A stretch of 42,058 nucleotides of DNA from Azonexus sp. (GCA_031260295.1 JAIRKE010000030.1:1-42058), one strand, 5' to 3'; counted from the stretch's first letter, positions 25,538 through 34,171 are shown. Made by a program: numbers and translations. Notes: generated by a model not told the origin, from the sequence alone.

Positions 25538-26590
25538 ATGCACACCGTGCTGATTATCGACGACAGCGAAATCAACCTGACGCTGATCAAGGCGCTGGTA
25601 TTGAAGCTCGGGGACTGTCAGCCGGTGCTGTTCGACAATCCGCTGCCAGCCCTCGACTGGTGCCGCGAGCACGTGCCGGATCTGGTCATCGTCGATTACA
25701 TGATGCCGGACATGGATGGCCTGCGCTTCATTGGCGCCTTCCGGGCGCTGCACGGGCGCGACGAAATCCCGATCCTGATGATCACCGCCAACAACCAGAA
25801 GGATGTCCGTTACGAGGCCCTGCTCGGCGGCGCCAACGATTATCTGACCAAGCCGATCGACCGCGTCGAATTCTCGGCGCGCGCCCGCAACATGCTGTCC
25901 CTGCGCCAGGGGCAGAAATTCCTTGCCGACCGCGCCCGTCACCTGGGCGAACTGGTCGAGGCGCGCACCCAGGAAATCCGCGAACGCGAGCGCGAACTGA
26001 TTTTCCGCATCTCGCGGGCGGCCGAATTCCGCGATCCTGAAACCGGCGCCCACATCCAGCGCATGGCCTACTACTCGCAGATCATCGCCCACGGTCTCGA
26101 CCTCGATGCCGCCACCCAGAAACTGATCCTCGAAGCGGCGCCGATGCACGACGTCGGCAAGATCGGCATTCCCGACTACATCCTGCTCAAGCCGGGCAAG
26201 CTAACGCCGGAAGAGTTCGAGGTGATGAAGGGGCATGCCCGCCTTGGCCACGAACTGCTCAAGGAAAGCCGTTCGGAAATCCTCTGCGCCGGCGCCACGA
26301 TAGCCCTCTCGCATCACGAGAAATACGACGGCAGCGGCTATCCAAACCAGTTGAAAGGACCGGCGATTCCGCTATTCGGGCGTATCGTCGCGGTCGCCGA
26401 CGTATTCGACGCGCTGACCTCGGAGCGCCCCTACAAGCGCGCCTGGCCGCTGGAAGAAGCCGTCCGCTACCTTGAGGAAGGGCGCGGCGGGCATTTCGAC
26501 CCACTGTGTGTCGAGGCCCTGCTGGCCGGCTGGGATGCGGTGCTGGACATCCGCCAGCGTTTCCGCGACGAAGAAGTGCCGATGATCTGA
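25538..26590 (+). CDS. RpfG-type response regulator, REC plus HD-GYP c-di-GMP phosphodiesterase
   Basis: This 350-residue protein has an N-terminal receiver domain with acidic pocket Asp8-Asp9, phosphoacceptor Asp53 ([10 protein letters not shown]) and Lys105 (TKPID). It is followed by a coiled-coil linker (about 125-160) and an HD-GYP domain with HDVGKIG at 204-210 and [11 protein letters not shown] at 259-269. The HD and GYP residues are intact, so it should hydrolyse c-di-GMP when phosphorylated. No histidine kinase is adjacent, so its partner is encoded elsewhere. It converges with bioD. Confidence 0.95.
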   Translation: MHTVLIIDDSEINLTLIKALVLKLGDCQPVLFDNPLPALDWCREHVPDLVIVDYMMPDMDGLRFIGAFRALHGRDEIPILMITANNQKDVRYEALLGGANDYLTKPIDRVEFSARARNMLSLRQGQKFLADRARHLGELVEARTQEIRERERELIFRISRAAEFRDPETGAHIQRMAYYSQIIAHGLDLDAATQKLILEAAPMHDVGKIGIPDYILLKPGKLTPEEFEVMKGHARLGHELLKESRSEILCAGATIALSHHEKYDGSGYPNQLKGPAIPLFGRIVAVADVFDALTSERPYKRAWPLEEAVRYLEEGRGGHFDPLCVEALLAGWDAVLDIRQRFRDEEVPMI

Positions 26591-26595
26591 CTGCG

Positions 26596-26623
26596 GTAGG
26601 TTGGTTGAGCGCAGCCCAACATC
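26596..26623. repeat. Half-copy of a GTAGGTTGG-type intergenic repeat
   Basis: GTAGGTTGGTTGAGCGCAGC followed by CCAACATC lies in the 31-base gap between the convergent rpfG-type and bioD genes and touches the bioD stop. It matches one arm of the larger repeat at 34172-34250. Confidence 0.6.
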
Positions 26624-27287
26624 AGCCCGCCGGAAGCTTGAGCGCGGCAGCAGCGCCACGGCTACCGCCATCCGGCGCGTGCGGCGCGACGCCGAGTAGC
26701 GGTGCCGGCAGCAAATCCCGTAGCGTTTGCAGATTGGCCGCGAAGCGCGCCATCGCCGGGTCGATCTGGTTGGCGACCCAGCCGGCCAGCGTCAAATCAC
26801 GGGCGGCGATGGCCTCGGCGCTGAGCAGCGCGTGGTTGATGCAACCGAGCCGCATGCCGACCACCAGAATTACCGGCAGGCCGAGGGCAGCCGCCAGATC
26901 GGCGCTGTCGCCATCCGGCCCGAGCGGCACGCGAAAACCGCCGACGCCCTCGACGACGACGAAATCGGCGGATTGCCGCGCCGCTTGGCAGGTGGCCAGG
27001 ATGGGCGCAAAAGTGATGACGCGCCCTTCCTCGGCGGCGGCCAGATGCGGCGCGATGGCGGCGGCGAAACACCAGGGGTTGACGGTCGCCAGCGGTAATT
27101 CGACGCTGCTGGCGGTGCGGATGGCTTCGACATCATCGTTGCGGCCAGCGGCATCCGTGCCGGCGGCGACCGGCTTCAGACCGGCGGCCGACAGGCCAAG
27201 CTGGCGGGCGCGGTGGAGCAGGGCGCAGGCGACGAAAGTCTTGCCGACCTCGGTATCGGTGCCGGTCAGGAAATAAGCCTGTTTCAT
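26622..27287 (-). CDS. bioD: Dethiobiotin synthetase
   Basis: This 221-residue enzyme makes dethiobiotin from DAPA, CO2 and ATP (EC 6.3.3.3). The P-loop GTDTEVGKT (9-17), GLKPVAAGTD, VEGVGGFRVPLG and WVANQIDP motifs are present. It is the last gene of the bio operon, overlapping bioC by 4 bases (ATGA). The protein is of normal length. Confidence 0.95.
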   Translation of the reverse strand: MKQAYFLTGTDTEVGKTFVACALLHRARQLGLSAAGLKPVAAGTDAAGRNDDVEAIRTASSVELPLATVNPWCFAAAIAPHLAAAEEGRVITFAPILATCQAARQSADFVVVEGVGGFRVPLGPDGDSADLAAALGLPVILVVGMRLGCINHALLSAEAIAARDLTLAGWVANQIDPAMARFAANLQTLRDLLPAPLLGVAPHAPDGGSRGAAAALKLPAG

Positions 27288-28057
27288 CGCTGGGCCTCCA
27301 GAATCAAAACGTCATAGGTTAGAGGCAGCCCGGCGGCGCTGCGTTGGCGCTCGGCGGCCGCCTCGGCGGCGGCGAAGGCGGCGCGGCCCATCAAGTGACG
27401 GCGGCGGCCATTGCCCAACTGGTTGGCCCCGCTGGCCTTGACCGCCCGCAGCAGGCCGCGGAAATCGGGGTAATGGGCCGTCAGCCGCCGGCGGCCGACG
27501 GCAATCCCGGTAAAACCGGCCTCGGTGGCCAGCCGGGCAATTTCCTCCGGCGTGTGGAAAACCAGCGTGTGGCGGTAATTGTCGACGTCGGCAAAAGCCT
27601 GGCGTAGTTCCTCGAAGGTTTCCGGGCCAAGGGTGGCGACCGCCAGACGGCCGGCTGGGCGCAGCACGCGCCGGGCTTCGGCCAGTGCGCGCGGCAATTC
27701 GCACCACTGCACGGCGAGACTGGACCAGTAGAGGTCGAGGCAGGCGGCGGCCAGCGGCAACTGTTCGAGATCGCCGACCAGACGGCGGCAGGGCATGGCG
27801 ATGCGCGCCAGCATGGCCGCCGACAGGTCGACAGCGACGCGCTCGGCGGTGGGAAAGCGCTCGGCCAGCAAAGGCAGCGCATAGCCGGTGCCGGCGCCGG
27901 CATCGAGCAGCACCGCCGGCGGCGCAATATCCGTGAGCGTCGCCAGCAGCGCATGGCAAATCTCGCGCTGAATGCCGGCAGCCCCATCGTAGGTCGGCGC
28001 GGCACGCTCGAAGGCTTGGCGGACGCGGGTTTTCGGCGGGGAGGCAGAGGGGCGCAT
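27284..28057 (-). CDS. bioC: Malonyl-ACP O-methyltransferase BioC
   Basis: This 257-residue SAM-dependent methyltransferase methylates malonyl-ACP to start pimelate synthesis. It begins MRPSASPPKTRVRQAFERAAPTYD, with the typical AFxRAAxTYD opening. The SAM motif LLDAGAGTGYALPLL and the family's WSSLAVQWCE segment follow. The start at 28057 is preferred to a longer frame to 28117. It is separated from bioH by 218 bases that include a repeat-like segment, unusual for an otherwise tight operon. Confidence 0.94.
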   Translation of the reverse strand: MRPSASPPKTRVRQAFERAAPTYDGAAGIQREICHALLATLTDIAPPAVLLDAGAGTGYALPLLAERFPTAERVAVDLSAAMLARIAMPCRRLVGDLEQLPLAAACLDLYWSSLAVQWCELPRALAEARRVLRPAGRLAVATLGPETFEELRQAFADVDNYRHTLVFHTPEEIARLATEAGFTGIAVGRRRLTAHYPDFRGLLRAVKASGANQLGNGRRRHLMGRAAFAAAEAAAERQRSAAGLPLTYDVLILEAQR

Positions 28058-28195
28058 GTCCTGGATTTTATCTCGCCATTGCCACCCGTTGCCCGGCAGT
28101 CGTTCAGAACAGATCAACCGATCAGCGCTCGTTCATCCGGCAATTCCGCCAGCAACCGCTTCACGCCCGCATCCGGCTGCGACGCTATCCCGTCG

Positions 28196-28222
28196 CGGTT
28201 CGCTGCGCTCACCACGACCTAT
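28196..28222. repeat. Degenerate copy of the GTAGGTTGG-type repeat
   Basis: Read on the minus strand this is ATAGGTCGTGGTGAGCGCAG followed by CGAACCG, resembling the arm of the repeats at 26596 and 34172. It lies in the 218-base bioH-bioC gap. Confidence 0.4.
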
Positions 28223-28275
28223 AGGCTTCAGAAGATATATCGTCATGATGAACGCTTAAGGTGGCGCCATTGATT

Positions 28276-28986
28276 TCAGCCATGCAGAAAGGCGCGTGCA
28301 TGGCCGAGAAAATCGTCCGGCCGCGACAGGAAAGGGGCGTGGGCGCAATCGTCGAGGACGGTCAGGTCAGCGCCGGGAATCAACGCCGCCAGCGTTTGGG
28401 CGGCGGCCAGCGGCATCAGCGGGTCGGCCGCGCCATGCAGCAGCAGCGTCGGGGCGGTGACACGCGGCGCATCAATGCGCAGGTCGACATCGCGTAGCCA
28501 GCCCAGGCCGGTTGCCAGCACGTCGCCGGCCGGCAGCGGCGATGCCAGGCGCAGGATTTCCGCCGTGACCGCCTTGGCCCGGACATCGCCGCGATTGAAG
28601 TTGCCGACGAAGCGCGGCAGCATGGCCGGCGCATCGGCGGCGATGGCGGCGGCGAATTCGCTCAAGGTCGCTGGCGGCATGGCGTCCGGCCAGCCCTCGC
28701 GCTGGACGAAGCTGGCCGTACCGGCGATCAGCAGCAGCTTGCCGACCTTGGCCGGGGCGCGGGCGGCGACGGCCAGCGCCAGCATGGCGCCGAGCGACCA
28801 GCCGGCCAGCGTGCTGCCTTCCGGCAGACGCTCGGCGATGGCGGCGGCGGCCCGGTCGAAATCGGCTTCGAGTGGCGTCTCGCCGTAACCGGGCAGATCG
28901 ATGAATGCGCCGCCGAGCGCGGCGGCGGCGGCTTGCAGCGGTCCGTGACCGAGGCCCCAGCCGGGCAGGATGAATAGTGGTTTCAT
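28276..28986 (-). CDS. bioH: Pimeloyl-ACP methyl ester carboxylesterase BioH
   Basis: This 236-residue alpha/beta hydrolase releases pimeloyl-ACP from its methyl ester. The nucleophile is Ser64 in GWSLGA. The acid is in HGAADPLMP, and His216 is in the C-terminal CAHAPF. The oxyanion segment PGWGLG opens the protein. The start MKPLFILPGWG is chosen on family similarity; an ATG at 29007 (MRPDFSDMKPL) would overlap the SEL1 gene by 11 bases and cannot be excluded. Ribosome sites are weak at both. Confidence 0.92.
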   Translation of the reverse strand: MKPLFILPGWGLGHGPLQAAAAALGGAFIDLPGYGETPLEADFDRAAAAIAERLPEGSTLAGWSLGAMLALAVAARAPAKVGKLLLIAGTASFVQREGWPDAMPPATLSEFAAAIAADAPAMLPRFVGNFNRGDVRAKAVTAEILRLASPLPAGDVLATGLGWLRDVDLRIDAPRVTAPTLLLHGAADPLMPLAAAQTLAALIPGADLTVLDDCAHAPFLSRPDDFLGHARAFLHG

Positions 28987-28996
28987 ATCGCTAAAG

Positions 28997-29479
28997 TCAG
29001 GCCGCATCAGTCAAACCAACGAGTAGCATCTCCGCTTCTTCTCTTCCTGCCGGAGTGATTAAGGATGAGATTTGTGCTCGCTTGAGCGCTTTACTTGCTT
29101 GAACTACAGAGCGCCGTACTCCTTGGCCGGAGAGAAGCAGTTTAGCCAATTCCACTTCGGAATCGCCGTTTCCTAGTTTGGCGGAGCGCTCAAACCACTG
29201 GTAACACAAGCGAAAACGCCCCGTCTCACGATAGAGTATCGCTATGTTGTTTGCGGCTGCCCCGCTGTCTCCGCGCCGATGGGCACGTTTGTACCACCGC
29301 ATTGCTTCCGTCTTGTTTTGATCTGTACCAAGACCTTCATCGTAAAAGTAGCCCAGATCAAGCATGCTTGTGGCCGAACCCGCATTGGCGCATTGCTCAA
29401 AAAGATGAAAGGCTTCAGCCAGATTGCCGGCATCCCACGCATCATGGGCGGCTTCTTCGATGGATATATGCGCTTGCAT
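28997..29479 (-). CDS. SEL1/TPR-repeat protein inserted in the bio operon
   Basis: This 160-residue protein has SEL1-type helical repeats: GNLAEAFHLFEQCANAGSAT, LGYFYDEGLGTDQNKTEAMRWYKRAHRRGDSGA, YRETGRFRLCYQWFERSAKLGNGDSE and LLLSGQGVRRSVVQASKALKRA. No signal peptide is seen. SEL1 repeats mediate protein-protein contacts; no biotin function is known for them. It lies 8 bases after bioF and 10 bases before bioH, so it must be cotranscribed. Its base composition is clearly AT-richer and its codons less GC-biased than bioF and bioH. That suggests a transferred gene that settled in the operon. Confidence 0.88.
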   Translation of the reverse strand: MQAHISIEEAAHDAWDAGNLAEAFHLFEQCANAGSATSMLDLGYFYDEGLGTDQNKTEAMRWYKRAHRRGDSGAAANNIAILYRETGRFRLCYQWFERSAKLGNGDSEVELAKLLLSGQGVRRSVVQASKALKRAQISSLITPAGREEAEMLLVGLTDAA

Positions 29480-29487
29480 GGTGGAGC

Positions 29488-30675
29488 CTAACAGACGTTA
29501 CGCGAATCGCCCGACAATTCCCGCAGCGTGGCAAGCAGCCGGTCGATGTCGTCGTCGGTATGCGCCGCCGATAGCGACAGGCGCAGGCGGGCGGTGCCGG
29601 CCGGCACCGTCGGCGGGCGGATTGCCGGCACCCACAGACCGCGTTCCCACAGCGCTGTCGACAGCGCAACAGCGGCGGCGTTGTCGCCGACGATCAGCGG
29701 CTGAATGGCGGTGGCTGAGGGCAGCAGTCGCCACGGCAGGCCGGCGGCGCCGTCGCGCAGGCGGGCGATGTGGGCGAACAATCGTTGGCGCAACTCGTCG
29801 CCGGCGGCGATGCGTTGCAGGCTGCGGCTGAGCGCGCAGGCGATGGCCGGCGGCGCGGCGGTGGTGAAGATGTAGGCGCGCCCCTTTTGCAGCAGGTATT
29901 CGATGGCGGTTGCCGAGCCGGCGACGAAAGCGCCGCCGACGCCGGCCGCCTTGCCCAAGGTGCCCATCAGCAGGATGCGCTCGGCAGCCGGCAAGCCGCA
30001 ATGGGCCAGGCTGCCGCGCCCTTGTTCACCGAGCACGCCGAAGCCGTGGGCGTCGTCGAGTACGAGCCAGGCGTCGAAGCGCTCGGCCAGTTGCAGCAAT
30101 TGCGGCAGCGGTGCGAGGTCGCCGTCCATGCTGAATACCGTGTCGCTGACGATGAGCTTGGTCGCGGCAGTGCTGGCGGCCAACTGGTGTTCCAGCGCCG
30201 CCATGTCGCCGTGCGGGTAACGGTGGATGGCCGCGCCGTTGGCCTTGGCCAGTTGCATGGCATCGATCAGCGAGGCGTGGCTCAGCTTGTCGGCAAACAC
30301 CGCCGCGCCGCGCCCGGCCAGCGTCGGCGTCACGGCCAGGTTGGCGAGATAGCCGGTCGAGAAGGTCAGGGTGCGGGCAAAGCCGGTGAAGGCGGTCAGT
30401 TCAGTTTCCAGCTTTTCGTGCGGTTCGAGATGGCCGCTGACGAGGTGTGATGCGCCGCTGCCCGCACCCCATTGCCGCGCGCCATCGGCCAAAGCGGCGG
30501 CCAGATCGGCGTCGCCGGCCAGACCGAGATAATCGTTGCTGGCAAAATTGAGCAATTCGCGTCCGTCGACGATGACAATTCGGCCGCAGGGCGAGGCCAG
30601 CACGCGGCGGCGGCGGGTCAGGCCGGCGGCGGCGATGTCGTCGAGTTCGGCTTGCAGCCGGTCGGCGAGGCTCAT
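29488..30675 (-). CDS. bioF: 8-amino-7-oxononanoate synthase
   Basis: This 395-residue PLP enzyme joins pimeloyl-ACP and alanine (EC 2.3.1.47). Motifs include NFASNDYLGLAGD, GSGASHLVSGHLEPHEKLE, VFADKLSHASLIDAMQLA, DDAHGFGVLG and the PLP lysine Lys242 in MGTLGKAAGVGG. It overlaps the bioA stop by 4 bases (ATGA), so translation is coupled. Length is normal. Confidence 0.96.
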   Translation of the reverse strand: MSLADRLQAELDDIAAAGLTRRRRVLASPCGRIVIVDGRELLNFASNDYLGLAGDADLAAALADGARQWGAGSGASHLVSGHLEPHEKLETELTAFTGFARTLTFSTGYLANLAVTPTLAGRGAAVFADKLSHASLIDAMQLAKANGAAIHRYPHGDMAALEHQLAASTAATKLIVSDTVFSMDGDLAPLPQLLQLAERFDAWLVLDDAHGFGVLGEQGRGSLAHCGLPAAERILLMGTLGKAAGVGGAFVAGSATAIEYLLQKGRAYIFTTAAPPAIACALSRSLQRIAAGDELRQRLFAHIARLRDGAAGLPWRLLPSATAIQPLIVGDNAAAVALSTALWERGLWVPAIRPPTVPAGTARLRLSLSAAHTDDDIDRLLATLRELSGDSRNVC

Positions 30676-32489
30676 GCCAATGCCTGTTCCAGCGCCCGCG
30701 CCGTCGCCGCGCCGAGGTGGGCGATCTCGGCGGCGTCGACGATGTAGGGCGGCATCCAGTAAACGGTGTTGCCGATGGGCCGGATCAGTGCCTCGTTTTC
30801 CAGCGCGGCGCGGTAGAAACGGCGGGAGAAATGCGGGTCGTCGGTGGCCACGTCGAAGGCGGCGATCATGCCACGCTGACGTACATGGCGAACTTGCGGA
30901 TGTGCCGCCAGCGGTTCCAGCGCGGTGGCGATCTGCTGTGCCCGGATGTGGTTGGCGGCCAGCACGTCGTCCTCGGAAAAAATATCGAGCGTCGCCAGCG
31001 CTGCTCGGCAGGCTAGCGGGTTGCCGGTGTAGGAATGCGAATGCAGAAAGGCGCGGGCCGTCGAGTCGTCGAGAAAAGCCTCATAGATGGCATCGCGGCA
31101 AAGCACGACGGAGAGCGGCAGATAGCCGCCGGAAATGCCCTTCGACAGGCACATCAGATCGGGCTGGATGCTCGCCTGCTCGTGCGCGAAAAAGGTGCCG
31201 GTACGGCCGCAGCCGACGGCGATCTCGTCGCAGATCAGATGCACCTCGTGGCGGTCGCACAGGGCGCGGGCCAGGCGCAGATATTCCGGGTCGTGCATGA
31301 CCATGCCGGCAGCGCCCTGCACCAGCGGCTCGATAATCAGCGCGGCGGTGCGTTCGCCGTGTTCCTGCAAATGCCTTTCCAGCGCGGCGGTGGCGTGGCG
31401 GGCGACGTTGATCGGCGTCTCACCCGGCTCGGCCAGGCGGGCATCGGGCGAGGGCAGCACGCGCCCGGCATGGCGCACCAGCGGCGCGTAGGCATCCTTG
31501 AAAATGGCGACATCGGTGACGGCCAGCGCGCCCACCGTTTCGCCGTGATAGCCGCCGGCCAGACAAAGAAATTCCGCCTTGTCCGGGCGGCCGACGTTGC
31601 GCCAATAGTGGAAGCTCATCTTCAGCGCAATCTCAGTCGCCGACGCGCCGTCAGAAGCGTAGAAAGCATGGCCGAGAACGCCGCCGGTCAGCGCCGACAA
31701 GCGTTCCGACAGCTCAACCACCGGTCGGTGCGTGAAGCCAGCCAGCATCACGTGCTCCAGCGTTTTCAGTTGCTCGCGCAGGGCGGCGTTAATACGCGGG
31801 TTGGCGTGGCCGAACAGATTGGTCCACCACGAACTGATGCCATCGAGATAACGCCGGCCATCGAAGTCATGAAGCCAAGCCCCCTGGCCACGAGCGATTG
31901 GTACTAGCGGCAGGTGTTCCGGCGAGCCGACCCGTGCGTGATGGCGCATTTGCGTACACGGATGCCAGACGGCGGCTTGACTGCGGGCGAGCCAGTCGGC
32001 GTTGGCCGAGGGAAGGGCGGGAGGTGCTACATCGACGGGGGCAGCGTCCTTCAACGTACACACACGAAATAACTGACGTTCGCGCTCAGCAATGGCTAGT
32101 TGTTTGGCATGGCGCTCACCATATCGGGAAACCGAAAACTTGCGTTTACGGCTACGTCCTTGCTCATCAACCCAAGTGGCGAGCCAGAAGATCGTGCGAT
32201 GCCTGGTTTTTGGACTAAGCGTCTCGTATCGGCCAACGCCAGGGATGCCGGAAATGTTGTTTCGCCGCAGGCGGGAGCGGACCCAGACCTGATGCTCAAA
32301 TTGGGAATGACGGGCAAGCAAGAGATCGCGGTGGGCAATGGCGGCGGCCAGCGCCTCCTTTCTTCCGCCGCAGACTCCGTCGGAAAACGGGCGAGTGACT
32401 TTTTCGCCTTGGCGCTGAACGGTAACGATCCAGGCGTGCACGCCTTTCGCGTCATCGTCGACGCGTGTGATATTGCGATGGAGAGGCAT
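30672..32489 (-). CDS. bioA: AP2-domain module fused in frame to adenosylmethionine-8-amino-7-oxononanoate aminotransferase (BioA)
   Basis: The 605-residue frame has two parts. Residues 1-142 look like a bacterial AP2-type DNA-binding protein with two repeats. The first covers HAWIVTVQRQGEKVTRPFSD, then a GGRKEALAAAIAHRD helix. The second covers NNISGIPGVGRYE, then FWLATWVDEQGRSRKRKFSV and RYGERHAKQLAIAERER. Residues about 163-605 are a complete BioA: WHPCTQM, SSWWTNLFGHANPRI, YASDGASATEIALKM, LICDEIAVGCGRTG and the PLP lysine Lys450 in LSKGISGG. No ATG exists between the parts; a GTG at 32063 (residue 143) could give separate BioA. The start ATG at 32489 has GGAG 10 bases upstream. The AP2 half is AT-richer. 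Fusion is seen in the sequence; function of the AP2 half is inference. Confidence 0.85.
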   Translation of the reverse strand: MPLHRNITRVDDDAKGVHAWIVTVQRQGEKVTRPFSDGVCGGRKEALAAAIAHRDLLLARHSQFEHQVWVRSRLRRNNISGIPGVGRYETLSPKTRHRTIFWLATWVDEQGRSRKRKFSVSRYGERHAKQLAIAERERQLFRVCTLKDAAPVDVAPPALPSANADWLARSQAAVWHPCTQMRHHARVGSPEHLPLVPIARGQGAWLHDFDGRRYLDGISSWWTNLFGHANPRINAALREQLKTLEHVMLAGFTHRPVVELSERLSALTGGVLGHAFYASDGASATEIALKMSFHYWRNVGRPDKAEFLCLAGGYHGETVGALAVTDVAIFKDAYAPLVRHAGRVLPSPDARLAEPGETPINVARHATAALERHLQEHGERTAALIIEPLVQGAAGMVMHDPEYLRLARALCDRHEVHLICDEIAVGCGRTGTFFAHEQASIQPDLMCLSKGISGGYLPLSVVLCRDAIYEAFLDDSTARAFLHSHSYTGNPLACRAALATLDIFSEDDVLAANHIRAQQIATALEPLAAHPQVRHVRQRGMIAAFDVATDDPHFSRRFYRAALENEALIRPIGNTVYWMPPYIVDAAEIAHLGAATARALEQALA

Positions 32490-32512
32490 GTTTATCAGAC
32501 TCCAAGAGATAT

Positions 32513-33709
32513 TTACTCCTGAGTGCCGCGACAAGATTGTGGAAGCTGAGTTGGTTTTATGCCTTCGCCGTCAATGCACTTCCAGACGATACGGCCTTGT
32601 TCATCGACTAAAGGCGTAAAAATCAAATCCCCTTGCTCGGTACTGACGGTAAGCACCATATCGTCAGAGTCGAGCGACAATTGAGAGCCATCGACTAGTT
32701 GCGAAGGGATGCCAAGTACCTCTAGCGATTCGGGAATTTCCTGATTGGACTGATAGTGATTGCCTATCTTTTCACGCACGTCCTGCGAGATGATGACAAC
32801 GGCGCTCAATTTGGCCCTAGTCAAATAATCTTGGTAGGCTGGAATGGCTATGGCAGCTAATACGCCAATGATATAGACGTAAATTAAAAACCCGAAACCA
32901 GCGCCCAAACGCCCTGCGTACGGGAAAAACAATGCCAATAAATAGGCAAAGCCATTGCGGCCGGGCGAAGGCGCCTCCGTGTTCATTACGCGAGCAGTGC
33001 GCTTGGTCAGCCAAGGGTAGCCAGCGACCAATTCGTGGAATGACATCCAAAAGCCGGATGAGTGTTTCGTCTGGTCGAGATACGACGTTATATCGAGTTG
33101 CTTCCAGCGCTCGACACCAGCCGACAACGCGACAAGCGCACGCGCGGCGCTTTCGCCCGACTTGCTGCATGCCAGCCCATGGCGATCACAGGTACTTTCG
33201 CGAGCACGGGAATATGCTGCGCCAATTAGTGGCAGCCAAAGTGCAGGCCAACGGAGCAGGTGCACGAAGCCCAGATGTTTCATACGCAAATGACCAAGTT
33301 CATGGCCGATGTAAAAACGTACCCCGTCATCATGCTTGTCCATCGCATCTACTACGCCAGATAATAGGACAACGTACTGCGTGCCAAGGAATTTGGTGGC
33401 GAATGCATTGAGACCACCGTCACCATTAAGAATGAATGCTTGCGGACGATTTTTTATATGCAACCGATCACAACAGTCAATGAACTGGGTATATAGATCA
33501 GGAAACTGGGTTTCTGATAGCTCGACGCCGTTGCCTTTGATGTGAGCGATCAGCGCAGATTGCACGAACAAGTACATCACGAAGCCGAGTGCCAACAAGA
33601 TCAATGCGGTGCCGAAAGTGCCAATGATTAAGCCCAGCCAGATCAAGAGGCCGATCACCAGCGTGATAGCGCCTAATGTTCGTTCACGCGGATATACAAG
33701 TTCATTCAT
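32513..33709 (-). CDS. M48 metallopeptidase with a type IV pilin-like C-terminal half
   Basis: This 398-residue protein has two hydrophobic helices near the N-terminus (about 13-55) and an M48 zinc protease domain with HELGH (136-140) and the third-ligand motif ESTCD (171-175). A pilin-like module follows from about 272. Its helix IIGVLAAIAIPAYQDYLTRAKL is close to the N-terminal helix of type IVa pilins, and it ends with WKC(378)...SC(393), like the pilin disulfide loop. The prepilin leader and Glu5 of true pilins are missing, so it is not processed as a pilin. The start MNELVYPRE follows AAGGAAGGG. AT-rich relative to neighbours. It ends 23 bases before the AP2-BioA start. Confidence 0.85.
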   Translation of the reverse strand: MNELVYPRERTLGAITLVIGLLIWLGLIIGTFGTALILLALGFVMYLFVQSALIAHIKGNGVELSETQFPDLYTQFIDCCDRLHIKNRPQAFILNGDGGLNAFATKFLGTQYVVLLSGVVDAMDKHDDGVRFYIGHELGHLRMKHLGFVHLLRWPALWLPLIGAAYSRARESTCDRHGLACSKSGESAARALVALSAGVERWKQLDITSYLDQTKHSSGFWMSFHELVAGYPWLTKRTARVMNTEAPSPGRNGFAYLLALFFPYAGRLGAGFGFLIYVYIIGVLAAIAIPAYQDYLTRAKLSAVVIISQDVREKIGNHYQSNQEIPESLEVLGIPSQLVDGSQLSLDSDDMVLTVSTEQGDLIFTPLVDEQGRIVWKCIDGEGIKPTQLPQSCRGTQE

Positions 33710-33773
33710 TTTTAACCCTTCCTTTTTTGATATAGATACGACAATTAAGCGTCTCGCTAATAACAGCGGAAAA

Positions 33774-33847
33774 CGTAAGGCGAGTTTCAACCCGCCACAC
33801 CAACATCAAAATTTGATTTGAACCGGCGGTGCAAGCCCCGCCCTACG
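33774..33847. repeat. Imperfect inverted repeat upstream of the M48 gene
   Basis: The left arm (33774-33796, cgtaaggcgag then tttcaacccgcc) and right arm (33825-33847, ggcggtgcaag then ccccgccctacg) are imperfect reverse complements. The loop contains a short palindrome ATCAAA-A-TTTGAT at 33805-33817. The form resembles REP-type intergenic elements (CGTAGGGCGGG family). Confidence 0.55.
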
Positions 33848-34171
33848 CTTGCTCAAGTCTGGAAGACCTTTGCATGGGGGTTGACGCCATTCTATTCCGC
33901 ACAATTCCGGCGACATCAAAAATACAGCGTAGAAACCATGGGTTGTCGAATGTCATGAAATTTGCGGTGCCATTTTGCAAGTATCGAAAAATCAGTCACT
34001 TAGACCTCGCAGTCTCTCGCTATGTAGATGGCGTATGAGTAATGTGGAATGGAATGGGTTGACGCGGATAACAGTATCTGCGGGCCGACCTCGATGGCAA
34101 GGAACAGAGAGTAGCGAGGCCGACCCATTTAATCAGAGTGGTTGGGGGCGCGGAATTCATGGGGGTAGCGC

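Noticed and set aside
32490..32534. Earlier ATG (MSRHSG...) for the AP2-BioA frame
   Set aside because: It would overlap the end of the M48 gene; the ATG at 32489 has a usable ribosome site and the AP2-like similarity begins after it.
33829..34038. Short plus-strand ORF in the repeat-rich spacer
   Set aside because: Starts inside an inverted repeat, has no ribosome site and no recognisable sequence.
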